Positions 1-15,548 are shown, numbered from the stretch's first letter. The stretch is DNA of 64,000 nt from Eulemur rufifrons (GCF_041146395.1 NC_090984.1:83029114-83093113), one strand, 5' to 3'. Program-made: numbers and translations. Notes: generated by a model from the sequence alone, not told the origin.

Positions 1-1725
1 ATATTTAAACAAATATGAACATCTAAACAAAGACAGTTTTAAAGCAAAAAACTCAAGTGCTCTGAGTCTCCTCTGAGCATTTTTCAACAATGTTGGGCCC
101 AAAGCCAGAACATGTTAGAAACTTTTTGAACCTACCCCACCCTGCCTCCACAGCAGTCCTCCCCCATAGGAAAGAATCTGATACAATGCCAAGAAGAGAA
201 TCTTCCTCCCAAGAATATCTTAAGGCCTTCATCCTTTTTGTTTAAAAAAAAAAAATAGTTAAAACTTGCGATATTACAGACTTCAAAATACCCAAGGGCA
301 CAGAACACAGAGAAAAAATACTGTAGTTCAGTAGAAGAAATCTGCAGTTCAGAAGCATGTGAATGGAGGGCTTAGGCCTCACGTCACTCTTGCTGTAGGA
401 CAGGAATAGCCCAGACAACCACCGGGCTGGACTCCTTGTCCACACCCAAGTTCCCCTTTAGCTCCCTATCACTAAGAGAGTATCTAGTCAGCCTCCTGTT
501 GCTGCCCTTGGCCCCTCGCAGCTGGGGGAAGGGCTGTCCATTCACTCCTTGCTCTGCTGCCAGGACATGCACAAGGTGTGGCAGGAAAAGGAGAGAGCAG
601 ACGTGGCGGAGCCCGGAAGCCACACCCCATTAGCTGGTGAAAGAAGGATGTGGAAGGAATGGCCCCTGGAAGGTCCTCCAGCGTTGGGGAAGTTCTCCCA
701 CTTCCTCTTTATCTCCACCATCTGCCTCCTCCTTTTGCTGGAGGGACTTCCAGCATAACGCGCTCACTGCACCCTCACCAGAGCAGGGCAAAATACAAGC
801 TGCACTGTGGGCAGCTGCCTCTTTATTCTTACACAGAATTTCCCTGGCACATCTACACATGAGCCGCACCACTGCCCCAGACAGGATCTTAGAATTACGC
901 TTTGTTCTACTGATATGACTCAAAGAGGTGAAATCCTTCTTCTGAGGTTGCACAGCTTGTTAATTAACTGTGTGTCTAGAGTTAGATTTTTTTTTTTTAC
1001 TTCCTTCCAAGAGCAACTTTTCCTAGTCCACACAGTGACTAGAACTTTTCACTTCTAAGATCTTAAATTTCAAGTCTCTTTCTCTGAGTTGACTTTGTGA
1101 GTTCTACTCCTTCAGGCTAACCTTGAACCAAATTCCCTTACAGGGACACCCATCCACTTCTGCTTCCCATCAGCACCAACCTCATCTGGATTCACTTCTC
1201 CCCACGCAGAGGCTGGACCCCTGTGGGCCTGGCTCCACAGGTCACAGGTCTAATCTGCCTTACCTGGGTCTCCCCAGCCTTGGACTTTTCCCACTTGTAA
1301 TCTCAGGCTGCTGGGCCTGGCTGGGTTCATGCCACCTTAGCTTGGCACTCATTGCTGCTCAGAACCCCGTCGATCATCCTTCCTGCGCTCACCCCAACAC
1401 TCACCACGGAAACTTACTGGCTTTTCCCACTCACCCAGTCCCCTTTGCCTCCCCGCTTCTCTGAAAAGCCTGGAGAACTCCTGAATCACACGATATTAAG
1501 AACTAGTAGAGCCATTAAATGGATCTCCTCCTACAGAGAAGGAATCAAGATCACTGATCTTCACAACTTAATGAGTGTTTCAAGGCAGAGACAGAATGTC
1601 ATTTATTCAAGATCGCAGAGCCAGCCAGGCAGATTTTAGAGTAATGTCATCTTCCTCTTGTCCCACCTTTAAGCTCTCTACCCATACATCATCTTCCCCA
1701 CTTCAAAATGTCCGTCATTCTTCTC
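1..1725. other. Non-coding sequence, no recognised element
   Basis: Mixed-composition mammalian sequence with no repeat I can name. Several short overlapping open frames occur on both strands, but none shows a protein motif or splice-like structure. A stretch around 905-985 weakly resembles a MIR half but is too diverged to call. Confidence 0.5.
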
Positions 1726-1727
1726 TC

Positions 1728-1805
1728 TTTTCGCTCAGCAAGTATATTTTGAGCATCTACTGTACATTTAGCATGAAGGAGGTGCTAGTCCTAAAATGAT
1801 GAATA
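1728..1805 (+). repeat. Ancient L2/MIR-like fragment
   Basis: The text 'GCTCAGCAAGTATATTTTG', then 'ATCTACTGTACATT', then 'ATGATGAATAAA' follows the order of the common mammalian L2-type motif (a 'cattcagcaaatatttattgagc' start, a 'ctactatgtgcc' middle, then a tract with gaacaaaac). Divergence is high and the class assignment is tentative. Confidence 0.35.
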
Positions 1806-2148
1806 AATCACACCCCTCACCTCCCACATCTACACCTCCCTCCTAGGAGTACCAGGTTTAGCCTATCCTATTTTAAATAAGGAATTCTTCTCATCCCCCC
1901 AAATTACATCTATTTGTTAAAAATATCTATTACATGTCTACTATAAACTCTGTGTCAGTTTCCTCCTTTATAAATTATGAACCTCAACTTCTTAAACTTC
2001 TATTTTAGACAAGGAGCCAGTAGATTTTAGAGATTTTAGGTGGAGCAACTCTACTGCCTTAGCAGAGAAAGCAGAGACCGAAGCTGCATTATACCTCACT
2101 GCTCTGGAAGGGATATAATCTCAGGAAGCAGGAGTGAGGGGCAAGAAG

Positions 2149-2172
2149 AGGAAGGAAGGAAGGAAGGAAGGA
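2149..2172 (+). repeat. (GAAG)n microsatellite
   Basis: About five to six uninterrupted GAAG units, ending at 'GAGACTC'. It lies just upstream of the first Alu. Confidence 0.85.
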
Positions 2173-2266
2173 GACTCAACGTATGGATACTCTCAAGAGT
2201 TTTCTGCCATTGCATTCAACTGATGCCTTGATCTTGTGGGACCATCCTTTTAAAAAGCCATGATAT

Positions 2267-2571
<305 letters not shown>

Positions 2572-2848
2572 CTAGGGTAGGGACAAAAAGTGAAGAATTT
2601 ATCTATCAGTTTCCATCCTCCACAGGCTGAAAGTCTGCCCTGTGGGACATTATTGCCTTCTGCACTTCCAGCTGTACATATTTGAGGACTGAGTAGGGGT
2701 CTGTCCATGCCTCAGCATCAATCAGGAAGCCATTGGGCTGGAGACAAGAGGGGTTCATCATGCAGAGAGGGTGAGGCCCTGGTCCCCACAGTGGGACTTG
2801 AATAAGACCAGGTGAGGTCTGATGAAGATGTCTATTAACAATACACCT

Positions 2849-3185
2849 GGCAGGGCACGGTGGCTCACGCCTGTAATCCTAGCACTCTGGGAGGTCGAGG
2901 CAGGCAGATTGTTTGAGCTCAGGAATTCGAGACCAGCCTGAGCAAGAGCGAGACCCCATCTCTACTAAAAATAGAAAGAAATTAGCCAAACAACTAAAAA
3001 CATATATGTGGAAAAAAAATTAGCCGGGCATGGTGGCGCATGCCTGTAGTCCCAGCTACTCGGGAGACTGAGGCAGGAGGATCACTTGAGCCCAGGAGTT
3101 TGAGGTTGCTGTGAGCTAGGCTGACGCCACGGCACTCTAGCCTGGGCAACAGAGTGAGACTCTGTCTCAAAAAAAAAAAAAAAAA
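2849..3185 (+). mobile_element. Lemur-type Alu SINE, full length
   Basis: A full dimeric Alu that keeps the left-arm B box (GTTCGAGACC-like, here ATTCGAGACC). The middle linker is extended by an A-rich insert after 'ATAGAAAGAAATTA', and the right arm reads 'GAGCTAGGCTGACGCCACGG', both diagnostic of strepsirrhine/lemur Alus. The direct repeat AATACACCT flanks it at 2840-2848 and 3186-3194. Low divergence suggests a fairly recent insertion. Confidence 0.93.
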
Positions 3186-3554
3186 AATACACCTACCATC
3201 CACCTCCCTCCACTCTCTGTTTCCTTATGAAGACAAGAATGACAAAAGTTGTTTGAAGCTGTTACTGAGCTTTCTTCAGCCTATAATTCTATAGTTATGA
3301 GTCAGAAAGGGCTCCATTGGATGAGCTTAATACTGACCACCCCAACCAGCTAATCAAATTCATATAAAACTCACATCTTAGTATCCTCGAGGATCAGGGT
3401 TGATAGGACTGATCTTTTAACTGATCAGATAACCACTTGAAATACTGCAAAATACAGATGTTGTAAGCCTTCTTCTTTTGAACTTGAATTTTTTAATTTT
3501 TTTATTTCAGTGAACTTGAATTTTACTCACTAAATGCCTACTATTAAGAATTGA

Positions 3555-3898
<344 letters not shown>

Positions 3899-4189
3899 AA
3901 GAATTGAAACACATAGTCCCTAGGCAAAGGATATGCTTTTACTGCGATGTACCAGGAGTGGTCTTTATAGATTATTAGTCCCAATAAATCTTCACCAGAA
4001 AGAATGGATTAAGAATGAATCTAAATGAAAATCATCATCTTTGGCATACATTTTCAGTAGCCAATCAGATTATATCTATAATTCTGCATGGCAGATGTGG
4101 TTACTCCCCCAATCATCTTTGTTAGCAGAATCCTGATTTTGTTTCCATAGCCACCTGCCCTGCAGCAGCCCAGTATTAGGTCCTAATCA

Positions 4190-4645
4190 GTCTAAATCTG
4201 TTACGGCGCGCTCAGTCATCTTGCTAGTAATTCGTTTGGGCACGGACACATGACACCACCTGGCCAGTGAGATATGAAGGAGAGCCAGCTGAGGGACTTT
4301 TGGGAAAGATTATACCTGACAAAAGGTAAACAAGAATGAGGAATGACCTTATTGTCACTGGATGTTGGTGAGTGAGAATGGGATGCTTAGCGTTTCTGCA
4401 GCCATCCTGTGACTGGGAGGAGAGCCAGCCTGAAGATGATGCTGACATCCTGAGGAGGTATGGCAGAAAGCTGGACAGATACTGGATTCTTGAGGATGTC
4501 TTTTAGCCACAAAACTAACCAAACCTGGAGATGCCCAAGCTGTGCATTTGCTATTAGGGTTAATAAATCCTTCACTGTTTGGACTAGTTGAGTTAGGGTC
4601 TCTGTTACTTGCAGTTGAAAGCAACTTGAGATAGCAGGTCAAATT
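4190..4645 (+). mobile_element. LTR-like ancient repeat (MaLR/ERVL type?)
   Basis: The block has an LTR-like order: a GC-richer 5' half, a polyadenylation-type 'GGTTAATAAATCC' near 4560, then 'GAGTTAGGGTCTCTGTTACTTGCAG', which resembles the 3' end of a common mammalian LTR. I cannot assign a subfamily and saw no target duplication, so boundaries are approximate. Confidence 0.4.
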
Positions 4646-5520
4646 AAGTGCTTTACAAAGGGATACAGCTTACAATTAATTTATATTGACAAGATCACCA
4701 GAAAGGCACACTGCTTAAAATTAGAAGTTTTATGAGAATTTTATTTAGAGTTTTCTATGACTTTGGTGGGAAATTAATATTATCTTCTTTAAAATTTTCC
4801 AATCTAAAATGATCTATTCTGTGCCACAGAACTTTGGAGTCCTGGAGTCTTGATTGCTCATATATCTGTAAGTTAGACTAGACCCAGAAATGTTTCCTGA
4901 GGACGATTTTGATTCTTCCATGAAGAGATGAAGTAGACACTTATTCAGACGACAATCCCGGTCAGGTCCCTTAATTCCAGTAAGAGGATCGTAATCCTAC
5001 CCTTGGCTCTATCAATTGCAGAACATTTGGATGTGGCTTTAATTAGCAACCCAGGATATCCCACTCCAAGTTTTTGCTAAATACTGCAGCTTTCAACTCT
5101 CTGTAGTCCAAGACTTTTGCAGAGCTCAGCTGCAAGAATGAAATGTGCCAAAAGGGCATATAATCCATCATTCTACCGGAGATTAGCAACTTGGCCCTTG
5201 GCTCAAGCAAACTGTCTAGAAACCATGACTGTAATGAAACGCCTCCTTCTCCCTCCCAAGCTATCCATCAACCATAAAATTACATTTTGAGGTTATATTT
5301 TCAACTGAAGAATGTTAAAGAAACAGCCATCTAAATTTTGTACTATAAGGTAACTCTACTGAAGCAATGGGCCAAAATCTGAGTCGAATCCTAGTCAAAG
5401 AAATATAGCGCAGCAACCAAAAAGTAATTTTCAAAATAATTCAGACTCTTGTGTTTCTTAAACACAGTGAATGTGATACTCACTTCACAGCAATATTTCT
5501 TAAAATCTCATCTGTAAGTT
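4646..5520. other. Non-coding sequence, no recognised element
   Basis: AT-rich sequence without recognisable repeats, RNA genes or coding signal. Confidence 0.5.
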
Positions 5521-5523
5521 CAT

Positions 5524-5650
5524 CATCTTGATTGTGGTGGTATTTTCATAAATGTCCACCTATATCAAAACTTATCAAATTGTTTAAATATGTGTGGTTT
5601 ATTATATGTCAATTATACCTTAATAAAGTTGTGAAAATCAATAAATAAAA
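5524..5650 (+). mobile_element. Old L1 (L1M-type) 3' end
   Basis: The order 'ATATCAAAACTTATCAAAT', 'TTTAAATATGTGTGGTTTATT', 'GTCAATTATACCTTAATAAAG' is characteristic of the 3' terminus of L1M-class elements. Only the tail is present, as in a 5'-truncated insertion. It is diverged and lacks an obvious target duplication. Confidence 0.6.
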
Positions 5651-5776
5651 CTACCAGAAAATAATGCCACTTGTGTTCAACAAGACCCCACAGTTCCTAC
5701 AGAGTCTCTCAACTCCCAAATCTTTGGAAAAATTCCAGACTTGTCCTAATCTGCCTACCCATTGTCTTTTTCCACC

Positions 5777-7325
<1,549 letters not shown>

Positions 7326-7333
7326 TTATAACT

Positions 7334-8239
7334 GTTTCTTAAAGTCATTTTTATTCTTGTACTTTTTTTTTTTTTTTACGCCTCATGGCTTTCCCAAGCC
7401 AACCTGGCCTCCTAAACACCTTAAAGGGCCCTCTCCCTGCCCCAGTTCACACGTATCTTGGCTTCTCATTCCTCTCCCTTTCTTCTCAATTAGTCATCAA
7501 CAAAATCCAGGGAAAAAAGTCTGCAAAGGCAGAATTGTCTTCAAATGGTGGAGGAAGAGAAGAAACTGAGTAAGCAAAGCCAAAATACTCTCAAGGAGTC
7601 GGAGGCGGGGGAAAGCTGGTGACATTCATCTCGTAATAAATTTTCTCCATCACAAATCCCTGCTGGGGTTAGACAAGGGAGTGCATCATCTGTTACATCA
7701 TTGTGTCCTCTCTCTGTGAGCACTGGAAAACACGCACGTTTCAGTATCACGAAAAGCTGTGCTTCTCCTGAACAGCAGATTCATTTTTGTGGATGCTGGC
7801 AATCCTCTACCAGTAGTGCTTTTGTGTCTGCACAGGTCATTAAGAAGTCTACGCCAAATTTACACCATAACTCTAGTAACATGCAATATGGTATCTACAG
7901 TATGCAAACCCATGTGCTATTAATAATGTCACATCTGGATTTAATATTTCCTATGCTTATTTTTTTAATCTACCAATTTACTCATCTATTTGTATTCTGT
8001 GTAATTTTATAAATGGTTTCAGATGCATTGCAGAATGAGGTGGCATATTAAATGAATGAATGAACGAGTAGAAACATTTGTATCTTTCCCTCTATTTCTT
8101 CCTTTACAAGGTTGTACCTGCCTTCTCTGCTTGATTTTTCTACATCGGCTCTAACAACAAGATCCCTATTTCTGTCTGGGATTCCCCGCCTTCTTGCAGT
8201 GACCTGGGGTCATAAGCTAGAAGTCATCTTTGGCTTCTC
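7334..8239. other. Non-coding sequence, no recognised element
   Basis: Mixed sequence containing a T run at about 7363-7378 and a tetranucleotide (AATG)n stub near 8051-8066. No repeat or gene recognised. Confidence 0.45.
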
Positions 8240-8470
8240 CTTTGCCTTCTCTCTCAGGTGGTCACTAAGTCCTGCCAGTCCTTACTTCAACAGCTGCTGC
8301 AAATCTGTCCCTTCCTTTCCATTCTCAATGCCAGATTCTTGCCCAGGCCCTCATCAAGTCTTGCCTAGACCATTGCAATATTTTCCTAACTAATTTCCTT
8401 GGCTGCAGACCTTCTCCATTCCAAATCATCATACAGATGTGCATCATTATTCCTAAAGCACCACTCAATG
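8240..8470 (+). mobile_element. L2 LINE fragment
   Basis: Pyrimidine-rich text with 'CCATTGCAATATTTTCCTAACT' spacing, 'CTTCTCCATTCCAAATCATC' and 'ATTATTCCTAAAGCACC' follows the L2 body motif (a 'tccattctccacac..agatgatc..ctaaaacac' pattern). It is diverged, as expected of an ancient CR1-clade LINE. Confidence 0.45.
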
Positions 8471-9228
8471 CATATAAACTTCTTTATTTTTTTTTTTTTT
8501 TTGGTCTTTCCTAAATTTAAGCCCCCAATTTTTTTAAATGTTAAGATTCTTTTACATCAAACTATCTTGGAGGCTTTCCAGGTGGTCCCCAGGTAACCAC
8601 AAAGATTTAGCTCCTCACCTTATGAAAAGAGAGATGCTAAAACAATAAGATATGTTTCATGACCTTCATATTTTAAAGAGCTCTCTCAACTACACAAACG
8701 ACTGAAATAAATATGTCAATGCCTGCTTTCGGGATCTAGTCCAAATCAGGCTTTTTCTTTCTTAAGCGAAGACTAACCTAACCCTCCATTTGGACATTTC
8801 CAACTATTGCTAAAACCTTCTCACAATTTGTGCATAAAAGACAATGTTAATTTTAAGGGTACTTATTAAAAACTAGGAACTTATCATAAACCCACTGCCT
8901 ATCTTACTGTTCCTCTTGATCCTCATCTTGGGCTCACCCACCTTGTTTATCTGCAGTAGGCAGCCCAATTTATTTTTGATCAACACATCTAGGCCGGTTG
9001 ATTGTTACTTATAAAACTCTTGTATTGTCTGCTTCCTACACACTAATTAAATGCTGCTCTGATCTAAACCCAGGAACCTTACCTCCTGTTCCTAATACAG
9101 ATGATTCTCATGATGTCCAAGCACTGCTCTAAGCATGCCCTGTTCTGCTTTGACTGATATTCTACTCTGATGAAAACCCTAATATGATATTATTTGGCGA
9201 TTTCTCACATCTTAAGAATAATCAATGG
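8471..9228. other. Non-coding sequence with poly(T)
   Basis: A T tract of about 17 bases lies near 8485-8502. The rest is AT-rich with no recognised element. Confidence 0.45.
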
Positions 9229-9372
9229 ATGCCTGTAGTCCCAGCTATTCAGGAGGCTCAGGCAGGAAGATTGCTTGAGCCCAGGAGGTTGAGGCTGCAG
9301 TGAGCTATGATGACGTCACTGCACTCTAGCCCAGGCAACAGGGTAAGATTCTGACTCAAAAAAAAAAAAAAT
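9229..9372 (+). mobile_element. Alu right-arm fragment
   Basis: Begins directly at 'ATGCCTGTAGTCCCAGC' and runs through a right arm ending in 'CTGACTCAAAAAA..'. Only the right monomer is present, so this is a severely 5'-truncated Alu. The arm type ('GAGCTATGATGACGTCACTGC') matches older Alus. Confidence 0.85.
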
Positions 9373-10130
9373 TTACAGACGTGTTTTAAGATATATTACC
9401 AACATATTATTCCTGAAGCTCTAAGAATATAAAATGAGCTAATGGCATCTTATAATCAAAACTGTCCCAGTTTTCCATTTTAATGGGATCTATTAAAATC
9501 TCTATAAATTCTCTCACTGTATAAAATTGTTACATAAAGCCCTGAGAGACCCACCTTGACTCTTCCTCTGATAGATTCCATTTGGAACATTCTGGTCCTG
9601 TCAGATATGATCAGGTGGATATGCACTCATAAATACAACAAATGCAAGCTGCGGTTTCAAAAGGTACATTGCTGGATCCACCATGTGATACAGACTTAGG
9701 AGACCAAATAAATTCAAACAGATTCCAATGAAAGTTAGCCTTCAAACTATGCTGAAAAAAGGCCATTTCAGGTACTCTTAACCACAAGTACTGTTCTTTA
9801 AATTCCAAGACATACATGCTTCCCAGTAAACATACTTAGGGTCTTCAATCTGGATCCTACAATCTGCACCACTGTTCTTCTGACCCCCAGGTTCACTAAA
9901 AACGCTCCAGAAGCAGAGAACCTCTGGAAATCCTCAGCTTCCTTTCCAATCCTCTTTAGATGGAAAAGATGACTTACTTTAGGTGTAGAAAGTTTCCTTT
10001 CAATACCTTTGAATCAACACCTATGATTGGGTTAAATGAATTATAATTTGACTTAAGTTTTACTGTTTGTCTCTTTCTTCTTTACTTCTTTCCTTTTGTA
10101 TCAATTCTTTTTGCTTTCTTGCTTTTGTTC
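9373..10130. other. Non-coding sequence, no recognised element
   Basis: AT-rich DNA without named repeats or gene signals. Confidence 0.45.
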
Positions 10131-10441
10131 TTTTTTTTTTTTTTTTTTTTTTTTTTGAGACAAGGTCTTGCTCTGTTGCCCAGGCTGGAGTGCAGTGGTC
10201 TGATCTGATCATAGCTCACTGCAACCTCAAACTCCTGGCTCAAGCAATCCTCTTGCCTCAGCCTCCTGGGTAGCTGGGACTATAGGCGCATGCTACCACA
10301 TCTGGCTACTTTTTAAATTTTTTGTGGGGACAGGGTCTCGCTGTGTTGCCCAGGCTGGTCTTGAACTCCTGACCTCAAGCGATCCTCCTAACCTCAGCCT
10401 CCCAAAGTTTAGGATCACAGTCATGAGCTAACATGTCTGGT
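10131..10441 (-). mobile_element. Older Alu SINE, minus strand
   Basis: A poly(T) run of about 26 bases, then 'GAGACAAGGTCTTGCTCTGTTGCCC' pattern and both arms in reverse, ending near 'CATGTCTGG'. It lacks the lemur linker insert and carries many substitutions, fitting an old, pre-lemur Alu subfamily. Confidence 0.88.
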
Positions 10442-11395
10442 CACTCTTTTCTTAACTGCTTATTTTCCTATAAAATACTCTAAGCTAAATTTGTCTTTCT
10501 CAAAGAATTGCAGTGACCACCAATCTTGCTAAATATTAAATTTGATATATAGCCTCAAAACTCACTAACATATATATTTTAACTTTTGACATATCTATAT
10601 GCTTTAATAGGATCATTAGCCTCGACCAATTAGCTGCTATTACTGACATTTCTCAGAGCCTCAAAAGAATCTAAGGGCATCAGAAAATAAGGGAATGTGA
10701 GACTAATTATGTAAACTGTGGTCCAATTATTTTCCTGTAAAGCTCTGCAGGAATCATTGCATGATTTTTTTTTTTTTTTAACTCTCCTAGGGATTTTGTC
10801 CTCAAAAATCAGACCAATTAAGATAAGACTGTTCTCGGTATCTATTGCCATTAAACAATACCTCATTAGATATCACTAAGTCTACTCTTCTTGAATAATG
10901 ACACAGCCTTCATGTCCTGAACATATTAAAATATCATCTGTTCTTTAGACATGGTAATCTAGTTTTTCCAAGTATTCAAAGCCATTCTTCCATTGCTCAT
11001 ATTTTATTGAGAGCTTGACATGGTAACTCATCCAGAGTGGTTAATATAGTGGATTTCATTGGTTTACACAACGATTCCTGAACTATAATGTATAATACAC
11101 AATTTATCTCTGACAATGACCCCAATATTAAAAATAAAAAACTCAAACTTGAGTTGATCAGGAGTCTGGTATAAATTTGGTGGCTAAAATAGTACTAAAT
11201 AATAAAATTGCTCAAAACTATTTATTGGCCAGTTAAGATGAAGTCTGATAATATTTAATGCATTTTATTGTACCTGATAATCAATTGATAAAGGGGATAA
11301 AAGTAATTTGCTTAATTAAAACTGATCAAACCAATCCTTGAGGCTTATTCTCTTGATTAGGCCTAGGCTAACTAAAAATTCAATGCAAAATAGGA
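10442..11395. other. AT-rich non-coding sequence
   Basis: Long AT-rich tract with no repeat I can name and no coding signal. Confidence 0.45.
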
Positions 11396-11690
11396 GGCCA
11401 GGTGAAATGGTTCACATTTGTAATCCTAGCATTTTGGGAGGCCAAGGCCAAAGGATCACTTGAGGCCAAGAGTTTGTAACCAGTCTGGGCAACATAACAA
11501 GACCCCTGTCTCCACAAAAAAATAAAATAAAAAATTATCCAGGCATGGTGGTACATGCCTGTAGTCCCAGCTACTCGGTAGGCTGAGATGGGAGGCTTGC
11601 TTGAGCCCGGGAGTTCAAGGTTACAGTGAGCTATGATGCCACTGTACTCTAGCCTAGGTGACATAGCTAGACTCTAACTCTAAAAAAAAA
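11396..11690 (+). mobile_element. Old Alu SINE, plus strand
   Basis: Runs from 'GGCCAGGTGAAATGGTTCAC' to an A-rich tail 'AAAAAAAAATAATAATT'. Both arms are present but diverged ('TTCACATTTGTAATCC', 'GAGCTATGATGCCACTG'), so it is an old subfamily. Confidence 0.86.
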
Positions 11691-11758
11691 TAATAATTAA
11701 AAAAGTATGTTCCACTACAACTATTATGGATCCATAAAAATTAAAAACAAACAAATAT

Positions 11759-11864
11759 GTGCTTGCTTTGGCAGCATATACCCTAAAATTGGAAAGATAC
11801 AGAAAAGATTAGCATGGCCCCTGTGCAAGGATGACATGCAAACTCATGAAGTGTTCCATATTTT
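11759..11864 (+). pseudogene. U6 snRNA retropseudogene
   Basis: A 106-base match to the whole of U6 spliceosomal snRNA, from 'GTGCTTGCTTTGGCAGCA' to 'GTTCCATATTTT', with intact 'AGATTAGCATGGCCCCTG' core. By eye there are about 12 differences, many of them C-to-T or G-to-A at former CpGs. The match starts exactly at the RNA 5' end and is followed by an A-rich (AAAT)n tail. I see no TATA box or proximal sequence element just upstream. It is therefore a retroposed, inactive copy rather than a transcribed U6 gene. Confidence 0.93.
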
Positions 11865-11890
11865 AAAAATAAATAAATAAATAAATAAAA
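11865..11890 (+). repeat. (AAAT)n tail of the U6 pseudogene
   Basis: Six or so AAAT units directly after the U6 terminal T run. Most simply read as the degenerated poly(A) tail of the retroposed copy. Confidence 0.8.
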
Positions 11891-12082
11891 GAGCCATAGA
11901 AAGAAAAAAATAGTTTCCCATGTTCCTTTGGTATCTGTAATTATCCTCATACGTGTTTGTCTTCCTCTGCTTTTAACTGATGACATTACACAAAAAGAGA
12001 CTGAGGCCCTCATGGAAATTCTGCTTCTTTAGGATTTTGTTTTGACAGACTTGTGTGCTTGTTGATTGTCTCTCTCTCCCCC

Positions 12083-12210
12083 ACTAGAAATGTAAGTTCC
12101 ATGAGAAGAGGAACTTTGCCTTGTGCACCATTATACCCTTGGTCTGCCTAGAATGTAAAAGTGCTTGGAATGTAATAGATGCTAATGACAATTTGTTGAA
12201 TAAATGGGTT
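12083..12210 (+). mobile_element. L2 LINE 3' end
   Basis: The classic L2 3' terminus is readable in order: 'CTAGAAATGTAAGTTCCATGAG', 'AGAGGAACTTTG', 'GTGCTTGGAATGTAATAGATGC', then 'TTTGTTGAATAAATGG'. Diverged, as expected for a pre-eutherian insertion. Confidence 0.7.
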
Positions 12211-13155
<945 letters not shown>

Positions 13156-13359
13156 TTAAAAATAATTTTTAAACCATATGATACTAGAAAATGCGGCAGC
13201 AAGAAGGTTGACTGGATTAACATAATTGAGCATCTAATGTGATCTGATGATGGTGTCTGATTCTTTATTTTTCAGAATAGCCAAAAATAAGCTGCTGTGT
13301 TTCTGTTTATTATTCAGAGAGAGAAGCCCCAAAAGAACCTGACCAAGAACAAAGGGTTG

Positions 13360-13500
13360 AGCCCAATTTAGCTACTGACTTCTTGTGTGATCCTGAATCC
13401 ATTATTCAACTTCTTTCCAACTATATTTCCTCCTCTGTTAAACAGGGACATTTTTGTCTGTGTCTCACAGAGTTGTTACACAGGTTAATAAAAGGTAATA
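13360..13500 (+). mobile_element. MIR-like SINE
   Basis: 'TTAGCTACTGACTTCTTGTGTGATCC', 'CCTCTGTTAAACAGGGACA' and 'TCACAGAGTTGTTACACAGGTTAATA' follow the MIR order (tgtgtgaccttgggcaa, ctgtaaaatggg, ttgtgaggattaaa). Divergence is high. Confidence 0.55.
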
Positions 13501-14837
13501 TAATATAGAAATACTTACAATGTAAACTATTCTATATTAAAAGTGTTGGAGTACCCCCATCAGTCATTGAATGCATTTGAAGCAGTATTTAGGTTGTGGG
13601 CTATTTGCTATTACTGGAAAAACCATATGGTCCTCTATGGTGCAAACTTATGCAGGTAACAAACGTCATTGCTTTGCAAAAATATGTTGAAAGCAAAGGG
13701 TCCTCTCTCTGCACAAAGTGTGAGGGAAGCCATTGTTTTCAGTCCAGAAATGTTCAACTACAATTTCCAAAGCATTTCCAAAAGCGGAAAAGAAATTTAA
13801 CATGCTGTACCTTTGAAAGTTACATCTGGCTCAAGCCAGTAACTCATCCGTTTGCTTTTATTTCAACTCCTGGCTCGGAACAAGCAGCGTGATCACTGCT
13901 CATCCCTACAGACTGTGTCACTCTCTGTTAACCTCAGCCTCTTGCTGATGCCAGGAAGCATCATCACACAGGAAGCATTTCTTACAGACTAGGCTAAAAA
14001 GCTGAATAGGTTAATCGACAAATGTTAGAAAAAAATTATAAATAAGATCTATGCACAGGACATAAACATTTGTAAAGACTCTAAATAGTTTCAGATATTT
14101 CCTGTTTTCCTTCTTACTTATCACCAGCCCATCAGCAACATAGTACAGTTTGATGTTTGATAAACACAAATTTAAGAAAAAGAAACAGTTTTATTTCCTT
14201 GTGAGTGTAGGAGAGGGAAGCCACCGAGAAGGCTCTGTGTCTTTTAATGTCAGGATAAATGGCAGAATCAGAGAACAGGAAGGAATATCAGATAGATGTT
14301 TAAATAGCAGACACCTAGGAGGTTTTCCATTTTATCTTAAAGGATTTTGCAAAGATAGATATTCTATTACCATTTTAAGTGGTCTAATGCTTGAACTCTC
14401 TTAGATCAACAGAAAGCTTCTCTTCTTTGCTATGAGTTTAGTATATATTCCATCTCCTCTGAAGAGACAGAAAACAGCTATTTAGCATTAACTTCTTGAT
14501 TACCATTGGAATATATAATACTGCTGTGTATTTATATATAAATATGTAAAACCTATATAGCACCTTTATAAGGATGAATGAGGAAAGATACCTCCTCTAG
14601 GTGGATGCACGTTCTGACAAGCAGATGGTGCCTTAGTATGAGAAAAAAGGTGCTCCTCCTCCTGATGAATTCAGCCTGAGCCATTGGCCTTCTTGGCTGC
14701 GACCCCTTGTGCAGTGCACAAACTCCACAACTGTATAGAGTAATTCTTCAGTGCTCCAGATAGTCATTGTCACAGCAGGGCTTTCCAGCAATAAAGGTAT
14801 CTCAAATCTGCATGGTTCTTTAGAGTTTACAAAACTC
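13501..14837. other. Non-coding sequence, no recognised element
   Basis: AT-rich sequence with a palindromic 'TATTTATATATAAATA' patch near 14529. No gene signal. Confidence 0.45.
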
Positions 14838-14990
14838 TTTCTGGATTATCTCCTTTAATTCCTTCAAGAATCATTTAAGGAAGTATTATCTCTGTTTCAT
14901 AGATAAAGAAGACTTGAGAGGTTAAAGTACGTGGCTGGGAAGTGGCAAGGCCAGGCAGTGGAAACCAAGCCTTCTATTTCACACCCAGTC
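14838..14990 (-). mobile_element. MIR SINE
   Basis: 'TATCTCCTTTAATTCCTTCA', 'ATCTCTGTTTCATAGATAAAG', 'GACTTGAGAGGTTAAAGTACGTGGC' and 'AGTGGCAAGGCCAGGC' reproduce the MIR core in its reverse order (tttacagatgaggaaactgaggc..agaggttaag..aagtggcagagcc). Confidence 0.7.
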
Positions 14991-15548
14991 CTTACTCCAC
15001 AGCATCAAAGCTGCTCCTTCTTTCTTCCCCAGTTTAAACACACCAGCTTTGTGGAGCATAGGGCTCCAAAATCCAGACACCATCACAGAGGTCAACTGAT
15101 GAGTCAACAAGAACCAAGAAGTACAGCTCTTGAGGCTGAGTGAAGTGTGGCTCTCAAGTTGATAAGAGTGTCCTTGCTACTACAGCTTGCCCGCGGTTCC
15201 TTCTCTCAAGGATGTGACGTTACTACTTAACACTACAATTTGACAACATTCATCAGAACGCCATGCTTACCCTCGGGCTTTCCTCATTTTGCATAATACC
15301 TGCAACATTTCATTTTAGATCCCAAATGCCCACTTCAACTTAATCATTTGTCAAATCCATTTTTAATCCGTTTTCTGACACTCCTCTTCGTCCTGCCTGA
15401 TTTAGTGGCATCTACAAATTTAACCAATGTAAGCTCAATATTTGATTGATTTTAAGTCATGTGGATTTCTCTGTCTTAGATCTTCCAGTCTTGATAGAAT
15501 CCTTGGCAAGGGTGTTAAATTATGTAAGGCCATGTCTCTAAATGCATT
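14991..15548. other. Non-coding sequence, no recognised element
   Basis: No named repeat or coding signal. Confidence 0.45.
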
